From assembly GCA_029263335.1 (NCBI GenBank), contig JAJCXS010000175.1, forward strand, positions 1 to 39,386: a stretch of DNA of 39,386 nt. Reading direction: 5' to 3'. The notes under the pieces are model-generated. The model made no database searches. It had not been told where the DNA came from and saw only the letters and a program-made list of their open reading frames with translations. This stretch comes from Acidobacteriota bacterium. GTDB lineage: Bacteria; Acidobacteriota; UBA890; WLXD01. Below, one piece after another: positions 1-7,445 of the stretch. A program made the translations under genes and the position numbers. Position 1 is the first letter of the stretch. Every line of letters begins with the position of its first letter.

Positions 1-543
1 GTGCTGTCCGAGGGGCCAACCCACCACGGCTCGTCGTGGCGCATCGTGCCAGAGCAACACGAGATGTTCCGCGTTGCGATACGGGAGTGGCGCCAGCAGC
101 ACCGCTTGGACCACGCTGAAGACAGCCGTGCTGGCACCGACACCGACGGCCAGGGTGAGCACGACCAGTGCCGTATACCCACGCGCCTGCGCGAGCGAGC
201 GAACCGCATGGCGGAGGTCGCGCAGCGAACCCGCGAGCGCGGCCCTTCGTTCGGGGCGCGGGCCTGGCACGGCACCACGCGATGACCGGCGCAGGTCGCG
301 GCCGCGATCGAACACCCTCCGCCAGGCAAGAGTCGCCGGCACCCACGTGGCACACGCCAGCGTCTGGCGCCAGTACCACCACCGAGCTGCGCGCAAACCA
401 CGGCGGTCCGCGACTCGCTCAAAACGCTCCTGCAAATCACCAAGTTCCGCCTCGCGGGAACTGGCCGGGAAGACCAATCCCACCAGCCAGCAAGCAAGCT
501 GAGGCGGCGCGCCGACAGGCCGCTCGGATCGATTGCCAACCAT
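1..543 (-). CDS. ADOP-type ABC transporter permease, N-terminal part (truncated by window edge)
   Basis: An open frame of 181 codons begins with ATG at 543 and runs off the window at base 1, so only the N-terminus is visible. Residues about 25-60 form a charged segment (GDLQERFERVADRRG, then ARWWYWRQ) like the N-terminal extension of Acidobacterial Duplicated Orphan Permeases (ADOP). Then comes the MacB-type start SLRDLRHAVRSLAQARGYTA and a first membrane helix LVVLTLAVGVGASTAVFSVV followed by VLLAPLPYRNAEHLV, characteristic of FtsX/MacB-like permeases. It starts two bases after the PadR stop codon, the usual PadR-ADOP arrangement. By family, these are membrane permeases of MacB-like ABC exporters, often lacking an adjacent ATPase. 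Substrate unknown. The remaining ~600 residues lie outside the window. Confidence 0.85.
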   Translation of the reverse strand, partial: MVGNRSERPVGAPPQLACWLVGLVFPASSREAELGDLQERFERVADRRGLRAARWWYWRQTLACATWVPATLAWRRVFDRGRDLRRSSRGAVPGPRPERRAALAGSLRDLRHAVRSLAQARGYTALVVLTLAVGVGASTAVFSVVQAVLLAPLPYRNAEHLVLLWHDAPRRAVVGWPLGQH

Positions 544-545
544 GC

Positions 546-878
546 CTAGCCTCGCCCTGGCAGGTCGGGGTCGAGTCCCTTCCAGATGGAGAACAGCGCC
601 GCTGCTGAATCGCGGAGGCGCTCCTCCCCCGCTGTGGTCACGCGGAAGTAGCGTTTCGCGCGGCCACCGCGCACCGGTTCCGAGTCGCCGAGCCGTGACT
701 CTACGAGGCCCTTGCGCTCCAGGCGTTGCAGTACCAGATAAGCCCGCGCCTGCGACATCTCGCGACCCGTCTGGGTGGCAACCTCGTCGATGATTGCTAC
801 GCCATACCCGTCACCGCCTAGGCGCAGAACGGCCACAAGAACCAGGTGTTCTATCTCGCCGAGCGCGGTTCTCGTCAT
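546..878 (-). CDS. PadR family transcriptional regulator
   Basis: A 110-residue winged-helix protein. It begins TRTALGEIEHLVLVAVLRLG, followed by GYGVAIIDEV and a DNA-recognition region YLVLQRLERKGLVESRLG, then RGGRAKRYFRVTTAGEERL, the wing typical of PadR proteins. It is a short PadR of the class that accompanies ADOP permeases, and it sits two bases upstream of such a gene. The ATG at 878 has a GAGG ribosome-binding site. Probable role: local repressor of its own operon with the permease, released by a small ligand or envelope stress. The inducer cannot be inferred from the sequence. Confidence 0.88.
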   Translation of the reverse strand: MTRTALGEIEHLVLVAVLRLGGDGYGVAIIDEVATQTGREMSQARAYLVLQRLERKGLVESRLGDSEPVRGGRAKRYFRVTTAGEERLRDSAAALFSIWKGLDPDLPGRG

Positions 879-955
879 GCTTGGGCCTCAGCCGGGACGC
901 CGCTGCATCCGAGCCATCTGAACAGTGGGAAACGTTGTCTAGGTTGGGGTCGACA

Positions 956-983
956 AGAATACTCATCTTTGATGACTAAACAA
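956..983 (-). promoter_or_regulatory. Putative padR promoter with inverted-repeat operator
   Basis: On the minus strand, TTGTTT (978-983) and TATTCT (956-961) are spaced by 16 bases. The spacer is filled by an inverted repeat TAGTCATC-AAA-GATGAGTA (960-978) with one mismatch between arms. A dyad between -35 and -10 of a PadR gene suggests autoregulation. The match to sigma-70 boxes is only moderate. Confidence 0.4.
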
Positions 984-1037
984 GTCAAGTCCAGCCGAAG
1001 GTTGGCAAGCTGACAGCAGCCGCGGCGCGGCCGAAGC

Positions 1038-1913
1038 CTAGGCGTAGCGGCCCTCGATATAGTCGGCTGTCGTTTCGTGTCGGGGCGTCACGAAGATCTC
1101 GTCGGTCCTGGCGTGCTCGATGACCCTGCCCAGCAGCATGAAGACGCACTCGTCACTGGCGCGGCGTGCCTGCGCCATGTTGTGGGTGACCATGAGGAAC
1201 GTGTACTCGCCGCGCAGGCCCCAGATCAACTCCTCCACCGCCTCGGTACCTGCGGGGTCGAGGGCCGAACACGGTTCGTCCATCAGCAATACCGTCGGCT
1301 TGAGCGGCAGCAGCCGCGCGATACAGAGCTTCTGCTGTTCCTCCAGGGAGAGCGCGGTCGCGCGGCTGTTCAGACGGTCCTTCACTCCGTCCCAGAGCAG
1401 GACCGTCTTCAGCGCGTCCTCGACTACCGCGTCGAGTTCCCCGCGGCTCGCCTGGCGGGCGGCCGGTTCGTGAATCCGGTAGCCAAACAGGACGTTTTCA
1501 CGGATCGACAGCGGGAGCGGATTGGGACGCTGAAACACCATGCCCACGTGTCGGCGAACCTGGACGACCTCCACCTCCGGCGCGAGGATATCCCGGCCCA
1601 GGACCTCCACGGCTCCGGTGGTACGAACGTAGCCGAGGCGTTCGTTGATGCGGTTGACGGTGCGCAACAGCGTCGTCTTGCCGCAGCCCGACGGGCCGAT
1701 CATGCTCGTGATGATGCCCTGCTTGATGCGCAGGTCGACATCGAACAGTGCCTGGAAGTCGCCATACCAGAGGTTGAGCTGACGGGTCTCGATCGCGACC
1801 CCGCCGGCGACGTCGCCCGCGGCCTCGACCGGTCGGTCCGCCGCGGCGCCGACCTCGAAATCACTTGCCTCTCGCGGAGGTGTTGGCGTCCTATCCAAAG
1901 CGCCCCTCGACAT
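1038..1913 (-). CDS. pstB: Phosphate ABC transporter ATPase subunit, degenerate signature motif (PstB-like, first of pair)
   Basis: A 291-residue PstB-family ATPase, the last gene of the phosphate operon. Walker A is GPSGCGKTT (73-81), the Q-loop MVFQRPNP has Gln128, Walker B is VLLMDEP (208-214), the D-loop SALD is normal and the H-loop VTHNM has His244. The ABC signature, normally LSGGQQQRL, is LSLEEQQKL (188-196), so both signature glycines are gone. The partner gene immediately upstream has the opposite defects (intact signature, altered Q- and H-loops), which suggests an obligate heterodimer. The first ~40 residues are a low-complexity extension before the conserved core. The ATG at 1913 lies inside the end of the upstream pstB, a 23-base overlap implying translational coupling. 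Role: energises phosphate import through PstA/PstC at the inner membrane. Confidence 0.9.
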   Translation of the reverse strand: MSRGALDRTPTPPREASDFEVGAAADRPVEAAGDVAGGVAIETRQLNLWYGDFQALFDVDLRIKQGIITSMIGPSGCGKTTLLRTVNRINERLGYVRTTGAVEVLGRDILAPEVEVVQVRRHVGMVFQRPNPLPLSIRENVLFGYRIHEPAARQASRGELDAVVEDALKTVLLWDGVKDRLNSRATALSLEEQQKLCIARLLPLKPTVLLMDEPCSALDPAGTEAVEELIWGLRGEYTFLMVTHNMAQARRASDECVFMLLGRVIEHARTDEIFVTPRHETTADYIEGRYA

Positions 1914-2703
1914 ACTCTCGCGTTCGCGGGTCCTTTACCGTGCCAGTGAACATCGCCTCGGTATCGTTGACCTCGACGCACTCGCCCATCAGAAAGAAGG
2001 CCGTCCGGCTGGCGAGGCGCCGTGCCTGCTGCACCAGGTTCGTCACCAGCACGATCGTGATCTCGCGTCGCAACTCCTTCAACACATCTTCGATTCTCAT
2101 CGTCGTTACCGGATCAACCGCGATCGAAAACTCGTCCAGGAGCAACAGCTCGGGATCCTGTGACAAGGCGCGTGCGATCGTCAGCCGCTGCTGTTGCCCA
2201 CCCGAGAGCAAGCTGCCCAGCGACCCCAGGCGATCGCGCACCTCGTCCCACAGCGCCGCACGAGACAGGCATCTCTCGACAATGTCATCCAATTGCTGTT
2301 TCTTGCGGATGCCCGAGAGCCGCGGCGCCAGCGCGACGTTGTCGTAGATGCTCATGGGCAACCCGACGGGCAACGGAAACACGACGCCGATGCGGCGCCG
2401 CAGGGCATAGGCATTGCGCCACTCCCTGACGTCGCGCCCGTTGAAACGAATGGCGCCGTCGACGGTCATCGACTCGGTGAACTCGTCCATGCGGTTCAAG
2501 GCTCTGAGAAACGATGTCTTGCCGCTGTTTGCCGGGCCAATGATGCCGAAGATCTCGTGTTCGCGAATCTCCAGGCTGACGTTGCGGAGCGCCGACTTGC
2601 CCGCGTAGCCGATGCTCAGATTGCGCACGTCGATCTTCACATCGCCCGCCAGACCTTCGTCCGCGCTGCGCTGATGCTGGCCGGTATCGATCGCGGTCAC
2701 CAC
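1891..2703 (-). CDS. pstB: Phosphate ABC transporter ATPase subunit, degenerate Q- and H-loops (PstB-like, second of pair)
   Basis: A 270-residue PstB-family ATPase. Walker A is GPANSGKTS (56-64) and the signature LLSGGQQQRL is canonical (165-174), but the Q-loop reads VVFPLPVGLPMS with Pro110 where PstB has Gln. Walker B continues as DEFSIAVDP instead of DEPTSALDP, and the H-loop is LVTNLVQQA with Asn222 in place of the switch His. Walker B Asp190 and Glu191 remain. This subunit probably hydrolyses ATP poorly itself while donating a good signature to its partner. The start is GTG at 2703 or GTG at 2700; the latter overlaps the pstA stop as GTGA. A strong AGGAGGA ribosome-binding site lies just upstream. 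The gene lies between pstA and the other pstB. Confidence 0.9.
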   Translation of the reverse strand: MVTAIDTGQHQRSADEGLAGDVKIDVRNLSIGYAGKSALRNVSLEIREHEIFGIIGPANSGKTSFLRALNRMDEFTESMTVDGAIRFNGRDVREWRNAYALRRRIGVVFPLPVGLPMSIYDNVALAPRLSGIRKKQQLDDIVERCLSRAALWDEVRDRLGSLGSLLSGGQQQRLTIARALSQDPELLLLDEFSIAVDPVTTMRIEDVLKELRREITIVLVTNLVQQARRLASRTAFFLMGECVEVNDTEAMFTGTVKDPRTREYVEGRFG

Positions 2704-3566
2704 TTCCTCCTGCTCCGAAGCACCGTGCGGAAGCCGATCGAGATCGCGTTCATGCTCAGGATCAACCCGATGAGAACCAATGCGACGCCGTATGGGAGGG
2801 CTTCGGGCACGTCCGGCACGTTCATCGAGATGGTGTACAGATGGAGCGACAGCGCCATGGTTTGGTCGAACACACTTCGCGGTAACAGCGGCATGAACAT
2901 CGCCGCACCGGTGAACATGATCGGCGCCGTCTCGCCCGCAGTGCGCGACACCTCCAGAATCACACCGGTCAGGATGCCGCTGATCGAGTTAGGCAGTACG
3001 ACTCGCCAGATCGTCTGCCACCGCGTGGCGCCCATGTTCCAGCACGCTTCCCTGAAGGCATGCGGTACGGCGCGCAGCGACTCGAGCGTCGAGACGATCA
3101 CCACCGGCAGCGTCATGATCGCCAGGGTCAGGCTGGCCGCCAGGATACTGGTGCCGAAGCGGAAGAAATAGACGAAGGCGCCGACACCGAAGAGCGCGTG
3201 GACGATCGACGGCACGCCCGCCAGATTGATGATCGCCAGGTTGATGGCCCGAGTCAGTGCGTTCTGCGGCGCGTACTCGCTCAGGTAGATCGCCGCCGCA
3301 ACCCCGATCGGCACCGATGCCAACAGTGCCACGACGACCAGCCAGATGGTCCCCACCAATGCGGGAAGCACGCCCCCCGCGGTCATGCCGTTGGTGGGCT
3401 GCGTGAACAGGAACTCCCACGAGAGCACCGGACCGCCGCGGTAGAGCAAGACGCCGAGGATCAGCAGCACCGGCAGGATCAGCAGCAACGTCATCAGCAG
3501 GAAGAGCGCTTTCACCGCCCACTCCACCCGATTGTCCCTGAAGTTGAGTTCCGTTGCCTCGAACAT
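2697..3566 (-). CDS. pstA: Phosphate ABC transporter permease PstA
   Basis: A 289-residue integral membrane protein of the PstA family. A cytoplasmic N-terminus is followed by a first helix (ALFLLMTLLLILPVLLILGV), a periplasmic stretch containing SWEFLFTQPTNGMTAGGVLPALVGT, then further helices. The EAA-type loop AFREACWNMGATRWQTIWRVVLP, which docks the ATPase, is followed by VSRTAGETAPIMFTGAA, a PstA hallmark. It pairs with PstC to form the phosphate channel in the inner membrane. The ATG at 3566 follows the pstC stop by 11 bases with GGGGG upstream, and its stop overlaps the start of the next pstB. Length is normal for the family. Confidence 0.95.
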   Translation of the reverse strand: MFEATELNFRDNRVEWAVKALFLLMTLLLILPVLLILGVLLYRGGPVLSWEFLFTQPTNGMTAGGVLPALVGTIWLVVVALLASVPIGVAAAIYLSEYAPQNALTRAINLAIINLAGVPSIVHALFGVGAFVYFFRFGTSILAASLTLAIMTLPVVIVSTLESLRAVPHAFREACWNMGATRWQTIWRVVLPNSISGILTGVILEVSRTAGETAPIMFTGAAMFMPLLPRSVFDQTMALSLHLYTISMNVPDVPEALPYGVALVLIGLILSMNAISIGFRTVLRSRRKW

Positions 3567-3577
3567 CGTGCCCCCGA

Positions 3578-4555
3578 CTACCGATCACCTGTTCCGCGGA
3601 CGACGAGGTCGGCGGTGAGGTTGATCAGGAACGTGATGATGAACAAGAAGATGCCCAGCGTGAACAGCGCGCGGTAGTGCTCGGAGCCGACGGCGGTTTC
3701 CCCCAACTCCGCGGCAATCGTCGCGGTGAGAGCGCGTACCGAATCGAAAATGCTATCTGGGATATTGATCGAATGACCGGTAGCCATCAGCACGGCCATG
3801 GTCTCGCCGAAGCCGCGTCCAACGCCCAGCAATACCGCCGCCATGAGCCCGTTCTTGGAAGCCGGCAGCACCACGCGCCAGACCACCTGCCAGCGTGTGG
3901 CACCCATCGCCTCGGCCGCCTCCCGGTAGGTATCGGGCACGGCGCGCAGGGCATCCTCGGCGATCGTTGTCATGATCGGCGCCGCCATCAGCCCGAGAAT
4001 GATGCCCGCGTTGAGCACGTTGAGCCCGACGGGCACATCGAAGATTCGGACAATCAACGAGTTCATGATGCTCAGCCCGATGAAACCCCAGACCACGGAC
4101 GGAATTGCCGCAAGCAGCTCCACCAGCACCTTGAGGGTTTCGCGGGACCTGCCGGTGGCGAACTCACCGATATAGACAGCGGCTCCGAGCGAGAATGGCA
4201 CGGCCACGATCATCGCCAGCCCGGTCACGCTGGCGGTACCCAGGATCAGCGCTGCTGCTCCGTATGTCGGGTTCGACGACGATGTCGGCATCCAGCGAGG
4301 CGAGGTGAAGAATTCGACCAGGTCGAAGCCCTCGAAGAGGAAGCCGACTCCCTCGCGGGTAACGAAGATGAAAATGCCAAAGATGAAGATGATCGCCGAG
4401 ATGCCGCCTACGAAGACGATCAACTGCACCGCCTTGTCGACGTACCAGTCGAACCCACGCCGGTCGGCGTCGTCCCGCGCGCGGTGCGGCGCCGAGTCTG
4501 GCTGACGGGTACTGATGTCGGCTGGTCGAGACATGTCAGTCGGCGTCATCGCCAC
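3578..4555 (-). CDS. pstC: Phosphate ABC transporter permease PstC
   Basis: A membrane permease of up to 325 residues. After a charged N-terminus come a helix rich in Ile/Phe (AIIFIFGIFIFVTREG), the PstC segment FTSPRWMPTSSSNPTYGAAA, the helix pair around LLAAIPSVVWGFIGL, the ATPase-docking loop TYREAAEAMGATRWQVVWRVVLP, and GVGRGFGETMAVLMATGHS. All are characteristic of PstC. It forms the translocation path with PstA. Start choice is open: GTG 4555 and ATG 4549 overlap the upstream phoU end, while ATG 4534 starts one base after the phoU stop. No strong ribosome-binding site separates these, so translational coupling to phoU is likely whichever is used. Confidence 0.95.
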   Translation of the reverse strand: MAMTPTDMSRPADISTRQPDSAPHRARDDADRRGFDWYVDKAVQLIVFVGGISAIIFIFGIFIFVTREGVGFLFEGFDLVEFFTSPRWMPTSSSNPTYGAAALILGTASVTGLAMIVAVPFSLGAAVYIGEFATGRSRETLKVLVELLAAIPSVVWGFIGLSIMNSLIVRIFDVPVGLNVLNAGIILGLMAAPIMTTIAEDALRAVPDTYREAAEAMGATRWQVVWRVVLPASKNGLMAAVLLGVGRGFGETMAVLMATGHSINIPDSIFDSVRALTATIAAELGETAVGSEHYRALFTLGIFLFIITFLINLTADLVVRGTGDR

Positions 4556-5627
4556 GCAGCGCGATCACGAGGTCTTCGATCTCACCTGCGAGCTGTCGAT
4601 ACAGCTCCTCCAGGCGATCTTCGGCACCTTCCGCTTCGGCATCGCCGAGGTTGGCGCCGATCTCCCATTTGAGAAAGATCGTGTGTCCCCGAGCTTCCGG
4701 GATATGGTCGCGCACGTCGCCCTCGAGGCTCACGATGACGTGGTAGTCGTTCAGCTCGTGGGACGTGGCCACCAGGCTCGACGCCAGTGCGAGCTCCAAG
4801 GAATGTCCCTTGCGCTCCATGAACTCGACCAATGGGCCGGCGATCTCTTCGCCAGGTTCCCATCCCGCACTGGCGTACTCGGCGCTGCCGGGAAAAGCCT
4901 TGCGCGCGATCGCCTCCGCGATCTGGCTGGCGCCGACATTGCGCCGATCGACAAAGAGGATCTTGTACAACATCGGCCGCTTCGTCTCGCCCGTAACGGC
5001 GAACAGGGTGTCCTCGCAAATGTTCTCCGTCTGGTCCAGAACACGGCCCAGCCGCTGGTAGACCGTCACCAGCTCGAACAGGTCACTCAACGGCCGCGAA
5101 CCGTTCTCGCCTTCCGCAATCAGTTCGCCCGAGATGCGCTCGTAGGCTCTCTCGATCGCGTAGGCAGACTCCTTCGCGATGCGTGCCAGCTCAGCATCGT
5201 TGTCGAGGAAAGACCGGATCGCCTTGTTGAGCACCTCCCTGGTCTGGTCCGCCATGCGGTCGATGTCGCTGGCCACACTTTCCGGCGGCAGCTCCGACAG
5301 ACGCACCGCCACCCTGGCGATCGACACGGCATAGTCGCCAACGCGCTCGATTTCGACATCAAGTCGCAGCATCGACGAGATCCTGCGCAGATGGCGGGCA
5401 CTCGGCAAATGCCGTGCCACGAAAGCGTGGCACCGTCGGTCGATCCGATAGACGGCCCGATTGACTTCTTGGTCGCCGAGAATCACGGCGTAGGCTTTTT
5501 CCTCGTCGCCGCTCAGAAGCGCGTACACCGCGTCTTTGAGCGCTTGCTCGACCTTCTGTGCGACATCTGCGACGGCCTGATCGAGGCGTGTGAGATCGGC
5601 CTCGAGTCGCTCCTCATAGTGAGTCAT
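4536..5627 (-). CDS. phoU: PhoU fused to a catalytically dead LMW-phosphatase/ArsC-like domain
   Basis: A 363-residue protein; ATG 5627 was chosen because GGAGG stands 7 bases upstream. Residues 1 to ~215 contain two PhoU three-helix repeats, with the metal-binding signatures EIERVGDYA and VLDQTENICED. From residue 219 a second domain begins, MLYKILFVDRRNVGASQIAEA, clearly related to low-molecular-weight phosphatase/arsenate reductase folds (ILFVC-x5-R-S). The nucleophile Cys is Asp227, the P-loop Arg is Ala233, and the usual catalytic DP near the C-terminus is missing (LKWEIGANLGDA). The domain is therefore predicted to be inactive, perhaps a binding or sensor module. PhoU represses Pho signalling when PstSCAB senses enough phosphate. 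Its place between pstS and pstC is unusual. Confidence 0.9.
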   Translation of the reverse strand: MTHYEERLEADLTRLDQAVADVAQKVEQALKDAVYALLSGDEEKAYAVILGDQEVNRAVYRIDRRCHAFVARHLPSARHLRRISSMLRLDVEIERVGDYAVSIARVAVRLSELPPESVASDIDRMADQTREVLNKAIRSFLDNDAELARIAKESAYAIERAYERISGELIAEGENGSRPLSDLFELVTVYQRLGRVLDQTENICEDTLFAVTGETKRPMLYKILFVDRRNVGASQIAEAIARKAFPGSAEYASAGWEPGEEIAGPLVEFMERKGHSLELALASSLVATSHELNDYHVIVSLEGDVRDHIPEARGHTIFLKWEIGANLGDAEAEGAEDRLEELYRQLAGEIEDLVIALRGDDAD

Positions 5628-5679
5628 TCTTCGCCTCCGCCACACGCCCTGAATCGGCGCGCGTGTTCCCGGACCGGGC

Positions 5680-6546
5680 TCAGGAACACGCAACCTCCCG
5701 GGCTGGTGCGTACCCCTTGGACTGCAGGAGACACTGTCCTTCGTCGCCCAGTATCCAATCCAGGTACTTCTTGACGGCGCCCTGCGGCTCGCCGTTCGTA
5801 TACATGAACAGAGGACGCGCCACCGGGTAGCTGAAGTCGATCGCGGCGGCTACCGACGGCGCCACGCAGTCGCCTTCGTCGTCGGTACTCAGGCACGGCA
5901 TTTTGACATGCTCGGTGGCGTAGGCGAGGCCGCTGTAGCCGATCGCGCAGGGTGTATTCTCGACCAGTTCCACGACCTCAGAGGAACCCGCCATGTCGCG
6001 CGAGCCCAGCTTGAAGTCACGTTCTCCGAGGATCGCTTCCTTGAAGTACACGTACGTACCGGAGCTGTTCTGACGGCTCACCCGGACAATCTCATCGCTA
6101 TCGCACCCGGGCACGCTGATGCCGAGCTGCGACCAACTGTCCACGCTTCCATCCTCGCCGTAGATGGCGGCGAGCTGGGCGAACGTGAACGACTCCGCGG
6201 GGTTGTCGGGATGGATGAAGACGGCCAGGGCGTCGTAGCCCACCACCATCTGCTTGGGAGTGACGCCGTTGTTGCGAGCCAGGCTGATTTCGCCGGGCTT
6301 CATCTCGCGGCTGGAGTTGGCGATATCCACACTGCCATTGATGAGCGCCGAAATGCCTGTCCCCGAACCACCCCCGGTCACGGCGACGACGATGCTCGGG
6401 TCGACCTGTGCGTACTCCTCGGCCCAGCCCTGAGCCACGTTCACCAGAGTGTCCGAACCCTTGTTCTGGATCAGGGCGCGCGAGCCGCCCTCGCCGCCGC
6501 ACGCGGCAAGAGAAAGAACGACGAGTGATCCTACGATTCTGTTCAC
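5680..6546 (-). CDS. pstS: Phosphate-binding lipoprotein PstS
   Basis: A 288-residue periplasmic phosphate-binding protein, first gene of the operon. A short signal peptide ends in a lipobox LSLAAC-GG, so Cys16 is probably lipidated and the protein membrane-anchored. The mature part starts QNKGSDTLVNVAQGWAEEY and contains TGGGSGTGISALINGSVDIA and SREMKPGE, typical phosphate-pocket segments of PstS, then SRQNSSGTYVYFKEAIL and a C-terminal GYAPAREVACS. The start is GTG at 6546 with AGGAG about 9 bases upstream. Acidic, cysteine-containing loops (CDSDE, CLSTDDEGDC) may form disulfides. It delivers phosphate to PstC/PstA. The PHO-box-like repeats upstream indicate induction by phosphate starvation. 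Confidence 0.95.
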   Translation of the reverse strand: MNRIVGSLVVLSLAACGGEGGSRALIQNKGSDTLVNVAQGWAEEYAQVDPSIVVAVTGGGSGTGISALINGSVDIANSSREMKPGEISLARNNGVTPKQMVVGYDALAVFIHPDNPAESFTFAQLAAIYGEDGSVDSWSQLGISVPGCDSDEIVRVSRQNSSGTYVYFKEAILGERDFKLGSRDMAGSSEVVELVENTPCAIGYSGLAYATEHVKMPCLSTDDEGDCVAPSVAAAIDFSYPVARPLFMYTNGEPQGAVKKYLDWILGDEGQCLLQSKGYAPAREVACS

Positions 6547-6695
6547 CGGAGCGGACTCCTATGCCCTCGATCCAAAGGTCGCAGCCAACCTATCCGGCGA
6601 GGCGCACTGTTCTTTTGGCCAAACCCACAAGAGACCTGATGCGCTCCTGTGATCCTCGGGCAGGAGTCTCACATCCGCTGACGACCGGCGGGGGC

Positions 6696-6744
6696 ATTAT
6701 CCGGTTAAGGCTCCGTGAAGCGTCCGTAAAGGGCCTTTAAACGC
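6696..6744 (-). promoter_or_regulatory. PHO-box-like operator (four 11-bp repeats) and -10 of the pst operon
   Basis: Reading the minus strand there are four contiguous 11-mers: GCGTTTAAAGG (6744-6734), CCCTTTACGGA (6733-6723), CGCTTCACGGA (6722-6712) and GCCTTAACCGG (6711-6701). They share CnTTnACGG. An 11-bp period (7-bp element plus 4-bp spacer) is the geometry of PhoB/PhoP binding sites. A GATAAT -10 element (6701-6696) follows directly and no good -35 is present, as expected for an activated Pho promoter. The leader to pstS would be ~140 bases. Confidence 0.75.
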
Positions 6745-6804
6745 TGAACGCACGCCGGATCGCACCGGTAGCGCGCGATCGCGGGCTACTGCTCGGGCTC
6801 GGCG

Positions 6805-7443
6805 CTAGGTACCCGGCGTGCGCTCGCTATCGCGGTCGCGCATCAGTGCAGCCACGCCATGATCGGCCGGACAGGCCGACGACTCGAGCTGTCGGACGAT
6901 GTTGCCGTGGTCCGCCGGGTTGCGATCCTGACTGAGCTTGAAGGACCCTTCCAGGCGGACGATCCGGAGCTCGAACCCGACGATGCCTCGCAGCTCCCTA
7001 TCGAGAACCTCCGCCGGCAATGACGCAACCGTGTAGCTGCTCTCGGGAGCCCTCTCGTACCGCTCCACCTGTCGGGTAACGAGCCTCAGCAGTGCTTCGC
7101 GGTCCTCGATGAGCCGCGCTTCGCAGTGAGCGTGGACGGCCACGTAGTTCCAGGTTGGGACGTTCACATGGTCGTACCACTGCGGCGAGACATACGCATC
7201 CGGACCGCTGAAGATCGCCACCACCTGCGCGGCTTTCTGCAGATCCCGCCACTGCGCGTTGGCCTTGGCGAGATGGCCCACCAGAACCGGGTCGGTCCCC
7301 GCGTCCATCAGATCGAGCGGCACATGGCTGACCTGCATGCGACCGTCGGCCTGTGAACTGACCAGAGCGCCAAACCCGCGCTCGGCGATCATGGCCAGCA
7401 GCGCGTTGCGGTCTGGCTCCTGGAACTTCTTCGGCGTGTACAT
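6805..7443 (-). CDS. PaiB-like FMN-binding protein
   Basis: A 212-residue protein of the PaiB family ('FMN-binding negative transcriptional regulator'). Hallmarks are the start MYTPKKFQEPD, the flavin-fold core GFGALVSS...VSHVPLDL, the motif YVSPQWYDHVNVPTWNYVAVHAHC, and REALLRLVTRQVERYE. The fold is the split beta-barrel seen in pyridoxamine-phosphate oxidase-like proteins. PaiB in Bacillus was described as a regulator of sporulation and degradative enzymes, but many homologues may be flavin-dependent enzymes instead. It is the last gene of the ridA operon, starting two bases after the stop of the RraA-like gene. No DNA-binding motif is recognisable in it. Confidence 0.85.
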   Translation of the reverse strand: MYTPKKFQEPDRNALLAMIAERGFGALVSSQADGRMQVSHVPLDLMDAGTDPVLVGHLAKANAQWRDLQKAAQVVAIFSGPDAYVSPQWYDHVNVPTWNYVAVHAHCEARLIEDREALLRLVTRQVERYERAPESSYTVASLPAEVLDRELRGIVGFELRIVRLEGSFKLSQDRNPADHGNIVRQLESSACPADHGVAALMRDRDSERTPGT

Positions 7444-7445
7444 GC

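Noticed and set aside
1019-1031. GCCGC/GCGGC hairpin after the pst operon as terminator
   Set aside because: A 5-bp stem with 3-base loop and no T-tract is expected by chance at this GC content.
1077-1949. 290-codon plus-strand frame opposite pstB
   Set aside because: Shadow of the pstB coding frame; no homology signal.
3554-4672. 372-codon plus-strand frame across pstC
   Set aside because: Composition is rich in Arg/His/Gln/Asp without domains, and it is opposite to a clear pstC.
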